64,000 nucleotides of DNA from Gymnodinialimonas phycosphaerae (GTDB lineage Bacteria > Pseudomonadota > Alphaproteobacteria > Rhodobacterales > Rhodobacteraceae): the NCBI RefSeq assembly GCF_019195455.1, contig NZ_JAIMBW010000001.1, forward strand, positions 3,934,001 to 3,998,000. Reading direction: 5' to 3'. The translations under genes and the position numbers were made by a program. The notes beneath the pieces were generated by a model, which had not been told where the DNA came from, did no database searches, and saw only the letters and a list, made by a program, of their open reading frames with translations. Positions 8,082 through 16,692 of the stretch are shown here, piece after piece (the stretch's first letter is position 1; every line of letters starts with the position of its first letter).

Positions 8082-9557
8082 ATGGCCAAGCAGAAAAAAC
8101 AGCCCCGCCCCAAGGCCGAGACGCCTAAGGGCTTCCGTGACTATTTCGGCGCGGAGGTCGTGGAGCGGCAGGCGATGCTGTCGAAGATCGCCGAAGTCTA
8201 TCACCGCTATGGCTTCGACCCGCTGGAAACAAGCGCCGTGGAGACGGTGGAGGCGCTTGGCAAATTCCTCCCCGACGTGGACCGCCCGAATGAAGGCGTC
8301 TTTGCGTTCGAGGAAGACGACAAGTGGCTGGCGCTCCGCTACGATATGACAGCGCCTCTGGCCCGTGTCGCGGCGCAGTACCGAAATGATCTGCCCTCGC
8401 CCTACCGGCGCTACACCATGGGGCCCGTCTGGCGGAACGAAAAGCCCGGCCCGGGGCGCTTTCGGCAGTTCTACCAGTGCGATGCCGACACCGTGGGTGC
8501 GGGGTCCGTGGCCGCAGATGCCGAGATTTGCGCGATGTTGTCCGATTGCCTGGAGGCCGTGGGCATCGAGCGCGGCGATTACGTGGTGCGCGTTAATAAC
8601 CGCAAGGTGTTGGACGGTGTGTTGCAGGCCTTGGGGCTTGAAGATGATGATGAAATCACGCGAGCAGCGGTCCTGCGGACGATCGATAAGTTCGACAAGG
8701 TAGGAATTGAGGGTGTTTGGCAGCTGCTAACCAAGGGTCGACTTGATGAATCTGGGGCCTTTATTGATGGCGTTGGCTTAACGATTGAGCAAGCTCAGAT
8801 CATTGGGCAGTTCTTGCAATCTAAAGGTGATGATGCCCAGGAGACTTTTGGTCTACTGTCGCAATTAATTGGTGAGTCAGTCAGAGGCGCGGCTGGTATC
8901 GAAGAACTCGAACAAATAGCCGACCTCCTCGCCGCCCAAGGTTATGGCCCCGACCGCATCGTCATCGACCCCTCGGTCGTGCGCGGCCTCGGGTACTACA
9001 CCGGCCCCGTCTATGAGGCAGAGCTGACTTTTGACGTCCAAAACGAGAAGGGCCAGACGGTGCAGTTCGGCTCGGTCGCCGGCGGTGGGCGTTATGACGA
9101 TTTGGTCAAGCGCTTCACAGGGCAGGAGGTTCCGGCGACGGGCGTCTCCATCGGCGTTGATCGCTTGCTGGCCGCTCTGCATGCGACGGGGAAACTCAAG
9201 GGCGAGGATCCTGGCCCGGTGATCGTGACCGTGATGGATCGTGATCGGATGGCGGAGTATCAGGCCATGGCCGCGACCCTGCGTAACGCGGGCATCCGGG
9301 CGGAGGTCTACCTTGGCAATCCGAAGAACTTCGGCAACCAGTTGAAGTACGCGGACAAGCGGCGCAGCCCGGTGGCGATCATCCAGGGCTCGGACGAGGC
9401 CGCGCGCGGTGTCGTGCAGTTGAAGGACTTGGTGCTTGGCGCGAAGCTGGCCCAAGACGCCACTTTGGAGGAGTGGAAATCCCAACCCGCCCAGACCGAA
9501 GTCGCGACAGCAGACCTTGTGGCCGAGGTTCAAGCCATCATCGCGCGCCACCAGTGA
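8082..9557 (+). CDS. hisS: Histidine--tRNA ligase
   Basis: A 491-residue class II aminoacyl-tRNA synthetase that charges tRNA-His. Motif 1 region: PKGFRDYFG and [13 protein letters not shown]. Motif 2: [23 protein letters not shown]. Histidine-binding signature: [16 protein letters not shown]. Motif 3: [15 protein letters not shown]-terminal anticodon-binding domain starts near residue 380. Codons for residues about 186-276 (nt 8640-8910) are markedly AT-richer (about 47% GC over 8701-8880) than either side, although the protein stays family-like, suggesting a mosaic recombinant segment. Its TGA overlaps the GTG of hisZ, so hisS-hisZ-hisG is one coupled operon. Confidence 0.96.
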   Translation: MAKQKKQPRPKAETPKGFRDYFGAEVVERQAMLSKIAEVYHRYGFDPLETSAVETVEALGKFLPDVDRPNEGVFAFEEDDKWLALRYDMTAPLARVAAQYRNDLPSPYRRYTMGPVWRNEKPGPGRFRQFYQCDADTVGAGSVAADAEICAMLSDCLEAVGIERGDYVVRVNNRKVLDGVLQALGLEDDDEITRAAVLRTIDKFDKVGIEGVWQLLTKGRLDESGAFIDGVGLTIEQAQIIGQFLQSKGDDAQETFGLLSQLIGESVRGAAGIEELEQIADLLAAQGYGPDRIVIDPSVVRGLGYYTGPVYEAELTFDVQNEKGQTVQFGSVAGGGRYDDLVKRFTGQEVPATGVSIGVDRLLAALHATGKLKGEDPGPVIVTVMDRDRMAEYQAMAATLRNAGIRAEVYLGNPKNFGNQLKYADKRRSPVAIIQGSDEAARGVVQLKDLVLGAKLAQDATLEEWKSQPAQTEVATADLVAEVQAIIARHQ

Positions 9558-10666
9558 CGGACAAAGCCGCCATACGGGCCGAGGCCGAGGCGCTTCAGGC
9601 CACTTTCAAAGGTGCCGTCCCGGTGGACGCGCCGATGTTGGTGAGCGCGGACACGCTGCTTGACCTTTATGGCGAGGACATCCGCGCGCGCGCCTACACG
9701 ACCCATGACCCGGACCGGGGCGAGATGATGCTGCGCCCTGACTTCACCGTGCCGGTGGTCGAAATGCACATGCGCGATGGGGCGGAGCCTGCGCGCTACA
9801 CCTACCTTGGCGAAGTCTTTCGGATGCAAAGCGTGGGCGCGGGTCTGCCGTCGGAGTATTTGCAGGTGGGGTATGAGGTCTTCGATCGCACCGCGCCCTT
9901 GCAAGCCGATGCGGAAGTGTTCGCGCTGTTCTCCAAGGCACTGGCCGATGTGCCGACGCGTGCAGTCACCGGCGATATCGGCGTGCTCCTGGCGGCCATC
10001 GAGGCACTGTCCACGACCGAGGCCCGCAAGGCGGCCCTGCGCCGCCACGTCTGGCGTCCGCGCCGATTCCGCGCGCTGCTGGATCGCTATACCGGCGCGG
10101 CACCTGCGCCCCATGGCCGGGAGGCCTACCTGGCGGCCGCGCGTGCGCAAGGCCTCGCGGCGATGATCGCGCAGGCGGGCCCACCGATTGGTCTGCGCAC
10201 GACCGATGAAATCAACGCGCGGCTTGCGCGTCTGGAGGCCGAAGCCGAGGCGCCGATGATCGATGCGATGGAAGCCGAGGTGCTGACCGAGCTTCTGGCC
10301 CTGAAAGCCCCCTTGGTGCAGGCCACCAATATTCTGTCGAACTACGCGGTGGACTTGCCGGGATTGCAGGGCGCGGTCGACCGTTTTGCGGCCCGGGTCG
10401 AGGCGCTGGCCGCCGCGGGTGTCGCCGTCGATACCCTCCCGTTCGAGGCCTCATACGGGCGCACGCAGATGGAATATTATGACGGGTTCGTCTTCGGCAT
10501 CCTTTCGGCCACGCCCGGCCAGCCGCCGCTCGCCACCGGGGGGCGCTATGACGCGCTGACCCGCGTATTGGGAGCCCGACAAGGAGAAGACCCCCGGGAA
10601 ATCCCCGCCGTCGGCGGGGTGATCCGGCCTGAACTGGTGCTTGCCGCACGGGAGGCCGCGCAATGA
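9554..10666 (+). CDS. hisZ: ATP phosphoribosyltransferase regulatory subunit
   Basis: A 370-residue HisS paralogue without aminoacylation function. It retains the catalytic-core fold ([44 protein letters not shown]) but lacks the anticodon-binding domain and the synthetase histidine signature. HisZ pairs with short-form HisG to make a hetero-octameric ATP phosphoribosyltransferase sensitive to histidine, the first step of histidine biosynthesis. The start is the GTG at 9554, overlapping the hisS stop by 4 bp (GTGA). Its own stop overlaps hisG (ATGA). The placement next to hisS suggests origin by tandem duplication. Confidence 0.92.
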   Translation: MTDKAAIRAEAEALQATFKGAVPVDAPMLVSADTLLDLYGEDIRARAYTTHDPDRGEMMLRPDFTVPVVEMHMRDGAEPARYTYLGEVFRMQSVGAGLPSEYLQVGYEVFDRTAPLQADAEVFALFSKALADVPTRAVTGDIGVLLAAIEALSTTEARKAALRRHVWRPRRFRALLDRYTGAAPAPHGREAYLAAARAQGLAAMIAQAGPPIGLRTTDEINARLARLEAEAEAPMIDAMEAEVLTELLALKAPLVQATNILSNYAVDLPGLQGAVDRFAARVEALAAAGVAVDTLPFEASYGRTQMEYYDGFVFGILSATPGQPPLATGGRYDALTRVLGARQGEDPREIPAVGGVIRPELVLAAREAAQ

Positions 10667-11349
10667 TCACGTTGGGGGTGCCCTCCAAGGGGCGGTTGAT
10701 GGAGAAGACGTTCCAGTGGTTCGCCGACCGCGGGATCGAGATGCGCCGCACCGGGTCGGACCGTGACTATGGCGCGGAGATTGCCGATCTGCCCGTGGAG
10801 CTGCGCCTGCTCGCGGCGGGAGAAATCCCGCGTGAGCTGGCCGCCGGGCGCATCCATTTGGGCGTTACCGGAAGTGATCTTGTGCAGGAGCGAATCCCCG
10901 CCTGGGATCAAGCCGTCGAGGTTGTGGCCGAGATGGGATTCGGCCACGCCGATCTGATCATCGCCGTGCCCGCATGGTGGGTGGATGTCACCAGCCTGGA
11001 TGATCTGGACGCAGTGGCGGCAGATTTTCGCAAACTCCACGGTCATCGCTTGCGGATCGCCACGAAATATCATCGGCTCGTGCGGGATTTTCTGCGCGAC
11101 AAGGGCGTCGCCGACTACCGGCTTGTCGACAGCCAAGGTGCCACCGAAGGCACCGTGGCCCATGGCACCGCCGAGGCGATTGCCGACATTACCTCTACCG
11201 GAGAAACATTGCGGGCCAATCACTTGGCCATTCTGGGCGACGGGTTGATCCATCGCTCTGAGGCGACGCTGTTCCGGTCCCGGACCGCCCCTTGGGGCGA
11301 CGCCGAGCGCGCAAGCCTTGCGGCAATTTCCGCGCGGCTTGACGGATAA
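10663..11349 (+). CDS. hisG: ATP phosphoribosyltransferase, short form
   Basis: A 228-residue catalytic subunit of ATP phosphoribosyltransferase, which joins ATP and PRPP to start histidine synthesis. It starts [15 protein letters not shown] and carries the family motif GVTGSDLVQE. The phosphate-binding stretch is SQGATEGTVAHGTAEAIADIT. Its length is that of the short HisG(S) type without the C-terminal ACT-like regulatory domain, which agrees with the adjacent hisZ. The ATG overlaps the hisZ stop by 4 bp. Confidence 0.94.
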   Translation: MITLGVPSKGRLMEKTFQWFADRGIEMRRTGSDRDYGAEIADLPVELRLLAAGEIPRELAAGRIHLGVTGSDLVQERIPAWDQAVEVVAEMGFGHADLIIAVPAWWVDVTSLDDLDAVAADFRKLHGHRLRIATKYHRLVRDFLRDKGVADYRLVDSQGATEGTVAHGTAEAIADITSTGETLRANHLAILGDGLIHRSEATLFRSRTAPWGDAERASLAAISARLDG

Positions 11350-11444
11350 TCCGCCACCTAGGCCAGGTTCCGCCGTTGTGGCAAGGCGGTCACGGCGCAA
11401 GACAAACCGCCTAAGACGCAGGTCCGGAATCCCGCACTTGAGGC

Positions 11445-11460
11445 TTAACCATTCGTTAAC
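11445..11460. promoter_or_regulatory. CtrA-type binding site
   Basis: TTAA-CCATTCG-TTAAC at 11445-11460 matches the full CtrA consensus TTAA-N7-TTAAC of alphaproteobacteria. Further TTAA half-sites follow at about 11465 and 11482. It lies about 90-105 bp upstream of the porin-like gene at 11552. A GATTTTT-looped CGGG/CCCG hairpin and a T-rich run (11485-11518) follow and may end hisG transcription. CtrA control of the porin-like gene is an inference. Confidence 0.55.
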
Positions 11461-11551
11461 CTAAGTTAAGCCCACACATGCTTAACGGGGATTTTTCCCG
11501 AAAATTTCTTTTTTTTCATCAGACCGGTTTTTCGGTCAAAGGACGTATAAA

Positions 11552-12535
11552 ATGATCAGACCTGCCATTTTTGTGGGGGTGCTGGCAGCACTCCCTTCCG
11601 TTTCACTTGCACAAGGCATCACGTTCGACGGCGCAGCCACCCTGGGGTACAGCTTCACCACCGTCAATGACCTCGGCACCGACATCTCCCTGAACGGTGC
11701 CTCGCTTGATTTCGACGGTGACCTTGGCTTCAGCGATGAATTCAGCGTTGGCCTTGGGTTCAGCTTCGGGTCCAGCAACCTGGAAGTGACCGGGCTGCCC
11801 AATGACATCAACATCGATCTGCTGAGCCTTTCGATCGAGCCCGAGTACCGCTTCAGCAACGGCGCCTATGTCGGCGCCTACTACCGCATGGGCGACCTTG
11901 ACGTTGCACTTGTGGGGCCGCTGACGATTGGCCTTGATACCTCGCAATACGGGATCTTCGGTGGCTATGATTTCGGTCAGGGCCACGTGGAGGTTTTCTA
12001 CGGCCAGTCCCAGTTCACCGACAATGCGCTTCTGGGGGCCTTGGGCAATACCGATGTCACCGATTACGGCATCTCGGCCTCCTACCAGGCGATGCCTGAG
12101 TTGGACATCTTCGGCAGCGTCCTGCGCACGGACGTCGACCTGGGCGGCACGGATCTGCACTTCACCGCGTTTTCCATCGGCGCGGAATATGACGTGACGC
12201 CCGAACTTGCCGTCTATGGGTCCGTCGGTCAGACGATCATCGACCTGAGCGCCCTTGGCGCCCCCGATGACATCACGGCGACGGGCCTGACGATTGGCGC
12301 CTCTTACGACCTGACCAGCGCGGCGTCGATCCCGATGTACGTGAGTGCCGAGTACTCGCATACCAATCTGGACCTATCTGTACTTGGGCTCACCACTGAT
12401 CCGACCGTGGACCGGTTCGCCGTGGGTCTGACGATCCCGATCGGCAACGGCTCTGGTGCGGCGCTGAACTCCAACACGCGGACAGCACGGGGCGAGTACC
12501 GCTCGGCCGTGGCGGCGGTGTTCAACTCGTTCTAA
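11552..12535 (+). CDS. Porin-like outer membrane beta-barrel protein
   Basis: A 327-residue protein with a Sec signal peptide (residues 1-21, ending VSLAQ). It is composed of alternating short amphipathic strands with aromatic girdle residues and Gly/Asp-rich turns (TLGYSFTTV, FSVGLGFSFGSS, YVGAYYRMG, YGIFGGYDFG). It ends with Phe (AAVFNSF), the usual BAM-recognised C-terminus. The pattern fits a beta-barrel of roughly 14-16 strands, likely a general diffusion porin. No ligand-specific motif is visible. The AT-rich upstream region holds a CtrA-type site, and a good terminator follows at 12556-12587. Confidence 0.75.
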   Translation: MIRPAIFVGVLAALPSVSLAQGITFDGAATLGYSFTTVNDLGTDISLNGASLDFDGDLGFSDEFSVGLGFSFGSSNLEVTGLPNDINIDLLSLSIEPEYRFSNGAYVGAYYRMGDLDVALVGPLTIGLDTSQYGIFGGYDFGQGHVEVFYGQSQFTDNALLGALGNTDVTDYGISASYQAMPELDIFGSVLRTDVDLGGTDLHFTAFSIGAEYDVTPELAVYGSVGQTIIDLSALGAPDDITATGLTIGASYDLTSAASIPMYVSAEYSHTNLDLSVLGLTTDPTVDRFAVGLTIPIGNGSGAALNSNTRTARGEYRSAVAAVFNSF

Positions 12536-12555
12536 GGTGATGCAATACGATTTTG

Positions 12556-12587
12556 AGGCCGGACATCGTGGGGTGCCCGGCCTTTTT
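12556..12587 (+). terminator. Rho-independent terminator
   Basis: AGGCCGG (12556-12562) pairs with CCGGCCT (12577-12583), followed by TTTTT. It lies 20 bp after the porin-like gene and before the convergent DUF1489 gene. Confidence 0.8.
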
Positions 12588-12594
12588 CATGCAG

Positions 12595-13026
12595 CTAAAG
12601 CACGCCGATCTCGGCCAGGGCGCTTTCCAGTTGCGGCGGCAGTGCCTCTTCCTGCTTTGAGCCCGCCCGCAGGTCGCGCGGAGCATCGGTGGGCGAGAGG
12701 TAACGCCAGCCCTGGAAAGCCCGCTTGGGCGTGGCGGCGACGCGCGTCACGTTGGGGTCCAACACGATGCCGCAACGGTTTATGCCATCGCCGCGATCCA
12801 CCGGATCGAAGCGCACGATGGGTTGGCGTGCAAGGATCACACCCTTGAACACCCAATACAAAGAGCCGCCGTTCAGCACCTCATCGGCGCGTTTGGGCCA
12901 CATCCGTGTGACGTGGCGCGGCAGTCCATCGGGCCCCTTGGCGCGGGGGGTGGTTTGCCACTCCAGAAGATCCTCTACGCAGGTCGCACCGACGCAGAGC
13001 TTCAGAATATGTGTGGTAGTGCTCAC
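12595..13026 (-). CDS. DUF1489 family protein
   Basis: A 143-residue cytosolic protein. The opening HILKLCVGATCVEDLLEWQ, the HVTRMWPKRADEVL stretch, the GGSLYWVFKGVILARQPIVRF core and the WRYL-DAPRDL tail match what I know of DUF1489, a small family widespread in Alphaproteobacteria. No biochemical function is established. The gene is transcribed leftward, alone, between the porin terminator and the dioxygenase gene, with which it shares orientation (61-bp gap, so possibly cotranscribed). Confidence 0.8.
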   Translation of the reverse strand: MSTTTHILKLCVGATCVEDLLEWQTTPRAKGPDGLPRHVTRMWPKRADEVLNGGSLYWVFKGVILARQPIVRFDPVDRGDGINRCGIVLDPNVTRVAATPKRAFQGWRYLSPTDAPRDLRAGSKQEEALPPQLESALAEIGVL

Positions 13027-13087
13027 GGCTCATCCCCCAAGATGATGTGCGCGGTAAGCTAACACGTGGCGCACTGTGGGCAAGGGC

Positions 13088-13780
13088 TCAGGCCAGGGGT
13101 TTGGCGAAGTTGCGCGGATTACCTGTGGATGGATCAAGGATCGGGCCATCGGAATACTGCGCAAGGTAGGCGCGGCGGGGACGCTCGGTAGTATTCGCGC
13201 CTGACCGGTGCAGGGTAAGGGACGAGAAGATCACGATGCTGCCAGCGGGGCAGGGCAGGGCTTCCCCCGCGTCGGGGCCGTCGTAACCGACCTTCTCCTT
13301 GCCGATGTCGTCCCAATGGTGCGGGTCAATGTGGCCCTCGCGGTTCAGGTCCCGGGGAAGACATGACAGCGACCCATTCTCCAACGTCGCGTCGTCCAGG
13401 GCGATCCAGACCGACAGGTACGGCTTATGGGGGAAAGGCACGTAAGCTCCGTCCTGGTGCCATGCGAAAGAGGCCCCGGTGCGTGGGCCCTTGACGACGA
13501 ATTGTTCGTTGAACAGATGCGGGTCTTGCAGGGCCATGGCCGTCACGGCGCGCATCTGGTCGCCGAACAGGAAGGCTTCAACGTCCGGGAAGTCTTCGTG
13601 GCGTTTGTGCAGGAACAGCCGATCCGCGCCGCGATTGATGTCGTGGTTGCCGCCGTCCGCCGCAGAAGGCTCTGCAATCAGGGCGTCGGACGCTGTGCGC
13701 AGGGCGGCCAGGGCGTCACCCCCTACGCGATTGGGCCAGATTGCATAGCCCTTGCGTTGAAATTCAGCTTTGATACTCAC
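13088..13780 (-). CDS. Phytanoyl-CoA dioxygenase family protein
   Basis: A 230-residue Fe(II)/2-oxoglutarate-dependent oxygenase. The facial triad is visible as WHQDG (His108, Asp110) and LTLHRSG (His191), and the 2-oxoglutarate-binding Arg is probably in ERPRRAYLAQYS (202/203). The fold is of the PhyH type, and members hydroxylate acyl-CoAs, ectoine, phosphonates or other small molecules. I chose the GTG at 13778-13780, which follows a GAGGAAA ribosome-binding site and begins the conserved SIKAEFQRKGYAIWP. A long antisense frame extending to 14770 is a shadow of nrdJ. The gene is divergent from nrdJ. Confidence 0.85.
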   Translation of the reverse strand: MSIKAEFQRKGYAIWPNRVGGDALAALRTASDALIAEPSAADGGNHDINRGADRLFLHKRHEDFPDVEAFLFGDQMRAVTAMALQDPHLFNEQFVVKGPRTGASFAWHQDGAYVPFPHKPYLSVWIALDDATLENGSLSCLPRDLNREGHIDPHHWDDIGKEKVGYDGPDAGEALPCPAGSIVIFSSLTLHRSGANTTERPRRAYLAQYSDGPILDPSTGNPRNFAKPLA

Positions 13781-13906
13781 AGTGCTTTCCTCACGGTAGG
13801 GCCCATTTGACACGGGTTCGGTGACGACGTCTGGTCTAGGGGCGACATTTATGGCATACGGTTTATGTTGACGCCCCCCGCTCAAATTGATCAAGGACTG
13901 GTGCCC

Positions 13907-16408
13907 GTGACCCGTTTCTCCGCCCCCATTGCCGAACAGATTTGGGATATGAAGTACCGCCTGAAAGAGGCTGACGGCACGCCGATCGATTCCTCGGTCG
14001 AAGATACCTGGCGCCGTATCGCGCGGGCCCTGGCGGCAGTGGAAGAGGACGCGTCGACGTGGGAAGACCGTTTTTACACCGCCCTGGAGGACTTCAAGTA
14101 TCTGCCTGCGGGCCGCATCGTCGCTGGTGCGGGCACGGGGCGCAGTGTGACGCTGTTCAACTGCTTCGTGATGGGCACGGTGCCGGATTCCATGGGCGGT
14201 ATCTTCGACATGCTCAAAGAGGCCGCCTTGACGATGCAGCAGGGGGGCGGGATCGGCTACGATTTCTCGACCATCCGGCCCAAGGGGGCGGACGTGAAGG
14301 GCGTGGCGGCGGATGCGTCCGGCCCGCTCAGCTTCATGGACGTCTGGGACGCGATGTGCCGCACGATCATGTCGGCGGGTTCGCGGCGCGGCGCGATGAT
14401 GGCCACGATGCGCTGCGACCACCCCGATATCGAGGATTTCATCGCCGCAAAGCAGGACCCCGCCCGTCTGCGCATGTTCAACATGAGCGTTTTGGCGACA
14501 GACCCCTTCATGGAAGCCGTAGAGGCGGACGGCTCGTGGGACCTGGTCTTTGGCGATCGCGTCTACCGCACCGTGCAGGCGCGGGATCTGTGGAACAGGA
14601 TCATGCGCGCGACCTATGACTACGCCGAACCTGGCGTGATTTTCATCGACCGGATCAACGCCGAGAACAACCTGAACTACGCCGAGACCATCTGTGCAAC
14701 GAACCCCTGCGGCGAGCAGCCTTTGCCGCCCTATGGTGCTTGTTTGCTTGGGTCCGTAAACCTCGCGCAACTGGTGGAGCGGCCCTTCGAGGCCGACGCG
14801 GATCTGGATTCAGACGCCTTGGGCGATATCGCCGCCACGGCGATCCGCATGATGGACAACGTCGTGGACGCCTCTCGTTTCCCGCTGGAGGCGCAGGCGC
14901 AAGAGGCCGCCGCGAAGCGTCGGATTGGCCTGGGTGTCACGGGGCTGGCCGACGCGCTTGCCATGTGCGGCTTGCGCTATGGCGCGCCGGAGGCGGCAGC
15001 CAAGACCGAGGAATGGATGGCCCTGATCGCCAACGCCTCTTACCGGGCGTCGGCATTGCTGGCCGCAGAAAAGGGCGCGTTCCCGCTGTTTGACGCAGCC
15101 GAATACGCCAAGGCCCCGATGGTGAAACGGTTGGACGCCGACGTGCAGGCGCTGATCGCGAAGCACGGGTTGCGCAACGCGCTTTTGACCTCGATCGCGC
15201 CCACGGGCACAATTTCGCTGTTTGCGGGCAATGTCTCGTCGGGGATCGAGCCGATCTTCGCCAACGCCTACACTCGCAAGGTGCTGCAAACAGATGGCAC
15301 GCGGACGGAAGAGGAGGTCGTGGACTTCGCCGTCGCCGCCTGGCGCGATTTGCACGGTGACACGCCGCTGCCGGACTATTTTGTCAACGCCCAGACGCTG
15401 GCGCCGCTGGATCATGTTCGTATGCAAGCCGCCGCACAGCCGTGGGTGGACAGCAGCATCTCCAAGACGATCAACGTGCCCGAGGATATCAGCTTCGAGG
15501 CCTTCAAGGACGTCTACGCCGAGGCCTATGCGACTGGCTGCAAGGGCTGCACCACCTACCGCCCCAACGACGTTACGGGGAGTGTGTTGAGTGTGACGGA
15601 GGAGAAAGCAGAAGCTGCGATGCATGCAACATTCGGGGACGCCCTACTTTTCCATCTCGCAGATTCAGGAAAAAAGGGCACCGACGTGGTGCGCGAGTCT
15701 GGTGTTTCACATGATGTAGTGAAGAAATTGATGACCCGAAAATCATCTTCGACAAGTGCGGAAAACGCCGTGCTGATCGCCAAAGCCTTCGGCATGGATC
15801 TGGAATACTTCATGCAAAAGACTGACGCCCCCGAAGTCGTCGCCCAAACCGACGCCGAACCGCTCCAACCCCATGGCGACGTCATCTACATGTCCGAGCC
15901 GCTCGACCGGCCTCAGGCGCTGGAGGGCAACACCTACAAGGTCAAATGGCCCGACAGCGAGCATGCGCTTTATATCACCATCAACGACATCGTCCTGCAG
16001 GGTCACCGCCGTCCGTTCGAGGTCTTTATCAACTCCAAGAACATGGAGCATTTCGCCTGGACCGTGGCGCTGACCCGGATGATTTCCGCCGTGTTCCGGC
16101 GCGGGGGCGACGTGTCCTTCGTGGTGGAAGAGCTCAAGGCGGTCTTCGACCCGCGGGGCGGGGCGTGGATGAACGGCAAATACGTGCCTTCGATCCTGGC
16201 GGCGATTGGCGGCGTGATCGAAAAACACATGATCCATACCGGCTTTCTGGCGGGGGAGGGGATGGGCCTGAAGTCCGATCCGCAGGCCGAGGTCGTGAAC
16301 CTGGGCCTGCGTCCTGGCCCGGCCTGTCCCGCCTGCGGGCAGCATGATCTGCGGATGGTCGAGGGGTGCCTGACCTGCGGCAGTTGCGGCCATTCCAAGT
16401 GTGGCTGA
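13907..16408 (+). CDS. nrdJ: Class II (adenosylcobalamin-dependent) ribonucleotide reductase with an HTH-like insertion
   Basis: An 833-residue enzyme reducing ribonucleotides with a B12-generated thiyl radical. It has LFNCF (Cys86), the active-site loop NPCGEQPLPPYGACLLGS (Cys268, Glu270) and APTGTISLFAGNVSSGIEP. A C-terminal TSCPD domain (about residues 660-770) follows, then a Cys-rich redox tail (CPACGQ, CLTCGSCGHSKCG). The GTG at 13907 follows AAGGA and starts the conserved TRFSAPIAEQIWDMKYR; an ATG at 13865 is less likely. Residues about 572-638, in the linker before TSCPD, resemble a Cro/C1-type helix-turn-helix encoded in lower-GC DNA (see 15620-15820). No NrdR box or cobalamin riboswitch was seen upstream. 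Confidence 0.95.
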   Translation: MTRFSAPIAEQIWDMKYRLKEADGTPIDSSVEDTWRRIARALAAVEEDASTWEDRFYTALEDFKYLPAGRIVAGAGTGRSVTLFNCFVMGTVPDSMGGIFDMLKEAALTMQQGGGIGYDFSTIRPKGADVKGVAADASGPLSFMDVWDAMCRTIMSAGSRRGAMMATMRCDHPDIEDFIAAKQDPARLRMFNMSVLATDPFMEAVEADGSWDLVFGDRVYRTVQARDLWNRIMRATYDYAEPGVIFIDRINAENNLNYAETICATNPCGEQPLPPYGACLLGSVNLAQLVERPFEADADLDSDALGDIAATAIRMMDNVVDASRFPLEAQAQEAAAKRRIGLGVTGLADALAMCGLRYGAPEAAAKTEEWMALIANASYRASALLAAEKGAFPLFDAAEYAKAPMVKRLDADVQALIAKHGLRNALLTSIAPTGTISLFAGNVSSGIEPIFANAYTRKVLQTDGTRTEEEVVDFAVAAWRDLHGDTPLPDYFVNAQTLAPLDHVRMQAAAQPWVDSSISKTINVPEDISFEAFKDVYAEAYATGCKGCTTYRPNDVTGSVLSVTEEKAEAAMHATFGDALLFHLADSGKKGTDVVRESGVSHDVVKKLMTRKSSSTSAENAVLIAKAFGMDLEYFMQKTDAPEVVAQTDAEPLQPHGDVIYMSEPLDRPQALEGNTYKVKWPDSEHALYITINDIVLQGHRRPFEVFINSKNMEHFAWTVALTRMISAVFRRGGDVSFVVEELKAVFDPRGGAWMNGKYVPSILAAIGGVIEKHMIHTGFLAGEGMGLKSDPQAEVVNLGLRPGPACPACGQHDLRMVEGCLTCGSCGHSKCG
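15620..15820 (+). other. HTH_XRE-like domain inserted in the NrdJ linker
   Basis: Codons 572-638 of nrdJ. The segment reads as a five-helix Cro/C1-like fold: FGDALLFHLADSGKKGTDVV, then the turn ESGVSHDVVKKLM, then KSSSTSAENAVLIAKAFGM and DLEYFM. The pattern GVS-x6-L-x3-K followed by ENA-x2-IAKAFGM is what one sees in XRE-family repressors. GC over 15601-15780 is about 51%, against a flank well above 60%, with AAA, GCA, TCA and GGA codons that the flanks avoid. The flanks (YRPNDVTGSVLSV before, DVIYMSEPLDRP after) are ordinary alphaproteobacterial NrdJ linker ends. No intein splice motifs are present. Confidence 0.7.
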
Positions 16409-16409
16409 C

Positions 16410-16544
16410 ATGCGGTTCCGACGGGTGGAGGATCATCTGATCACGCTTCCCTCGGGACGCTTGCTCTGGCGCCGTGGCCATTGGGCCCGGATCCCCGAGC
16501 CGCTTGAGCGAGAGGCCGCGGCCCTCCGCGATCTGTTCGACTAG
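16410..16544 (+). CDS. Small ORF translationally close to nrdJ
   Basis: A 44-codon frame starting at the ATG one base after the nrdJ stop. It is strongly charged and begins MRFRRVEDHLITLPSGRLL, then a Trp-rich WRRGHWARIPEP stretch and an acidic tail ending DLFD. Its codon choice follows the high-GC3 pattern of real genes here. The immediate adjacency implies coupling by termination-reinitiation. No family is recognised. It could assist the reductase or be a chance frame. Confidence 0.5.
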   Translation: MRFRRVEDHLITLPSGRLLWRRGHWARIPEPLEREAAALRDLFD

Positions 16545-16649
16545 CGCCCTTTGGGTGTCACCCCGATGCCTCAGCCCGAAACGTTCCGGGGCGTTTGGGC
16601 CGATTTCATGCAAGTTGCCCACAATCGGTGCTAAAAACGCCACAAATCA

Positions 16650-16665
16650 CCGGCATCGATGCCGG
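16650..16665. repeat. Perfect 16-bp palindrome in the lpxR-like leader
   Basis: CCGGCATCGATGCCGG is a perfect dyad, 27 bp before the ATG of the LpxR-like gene and followed by A-rich sequence (AACCA8). It lacks a downstream T-run on the plus strand. A short-lived mRNA hairpin near the start, or an operator, are both possible. Confidence 0.4.
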
Positions 16666-16692
16666 AACCAAAAAAAAGTACGGGCAGTAGCA

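Noticed and set aside
13781..13906. NrdR box or cobalamin riboswitch upstream of nrdJ
   Set aside because: The 126-bp gap lacks the NrdR palindrome and is too short and unstructured for a cobalamin riboswitch.
15600..15820. nrdJ insertion as an intein
   Set aside because: The segment has no Cys/Ser at its first position, no His-Asn end, no Hint blocks and is only about 65 residues long. The HTH-like pattern explains it better.
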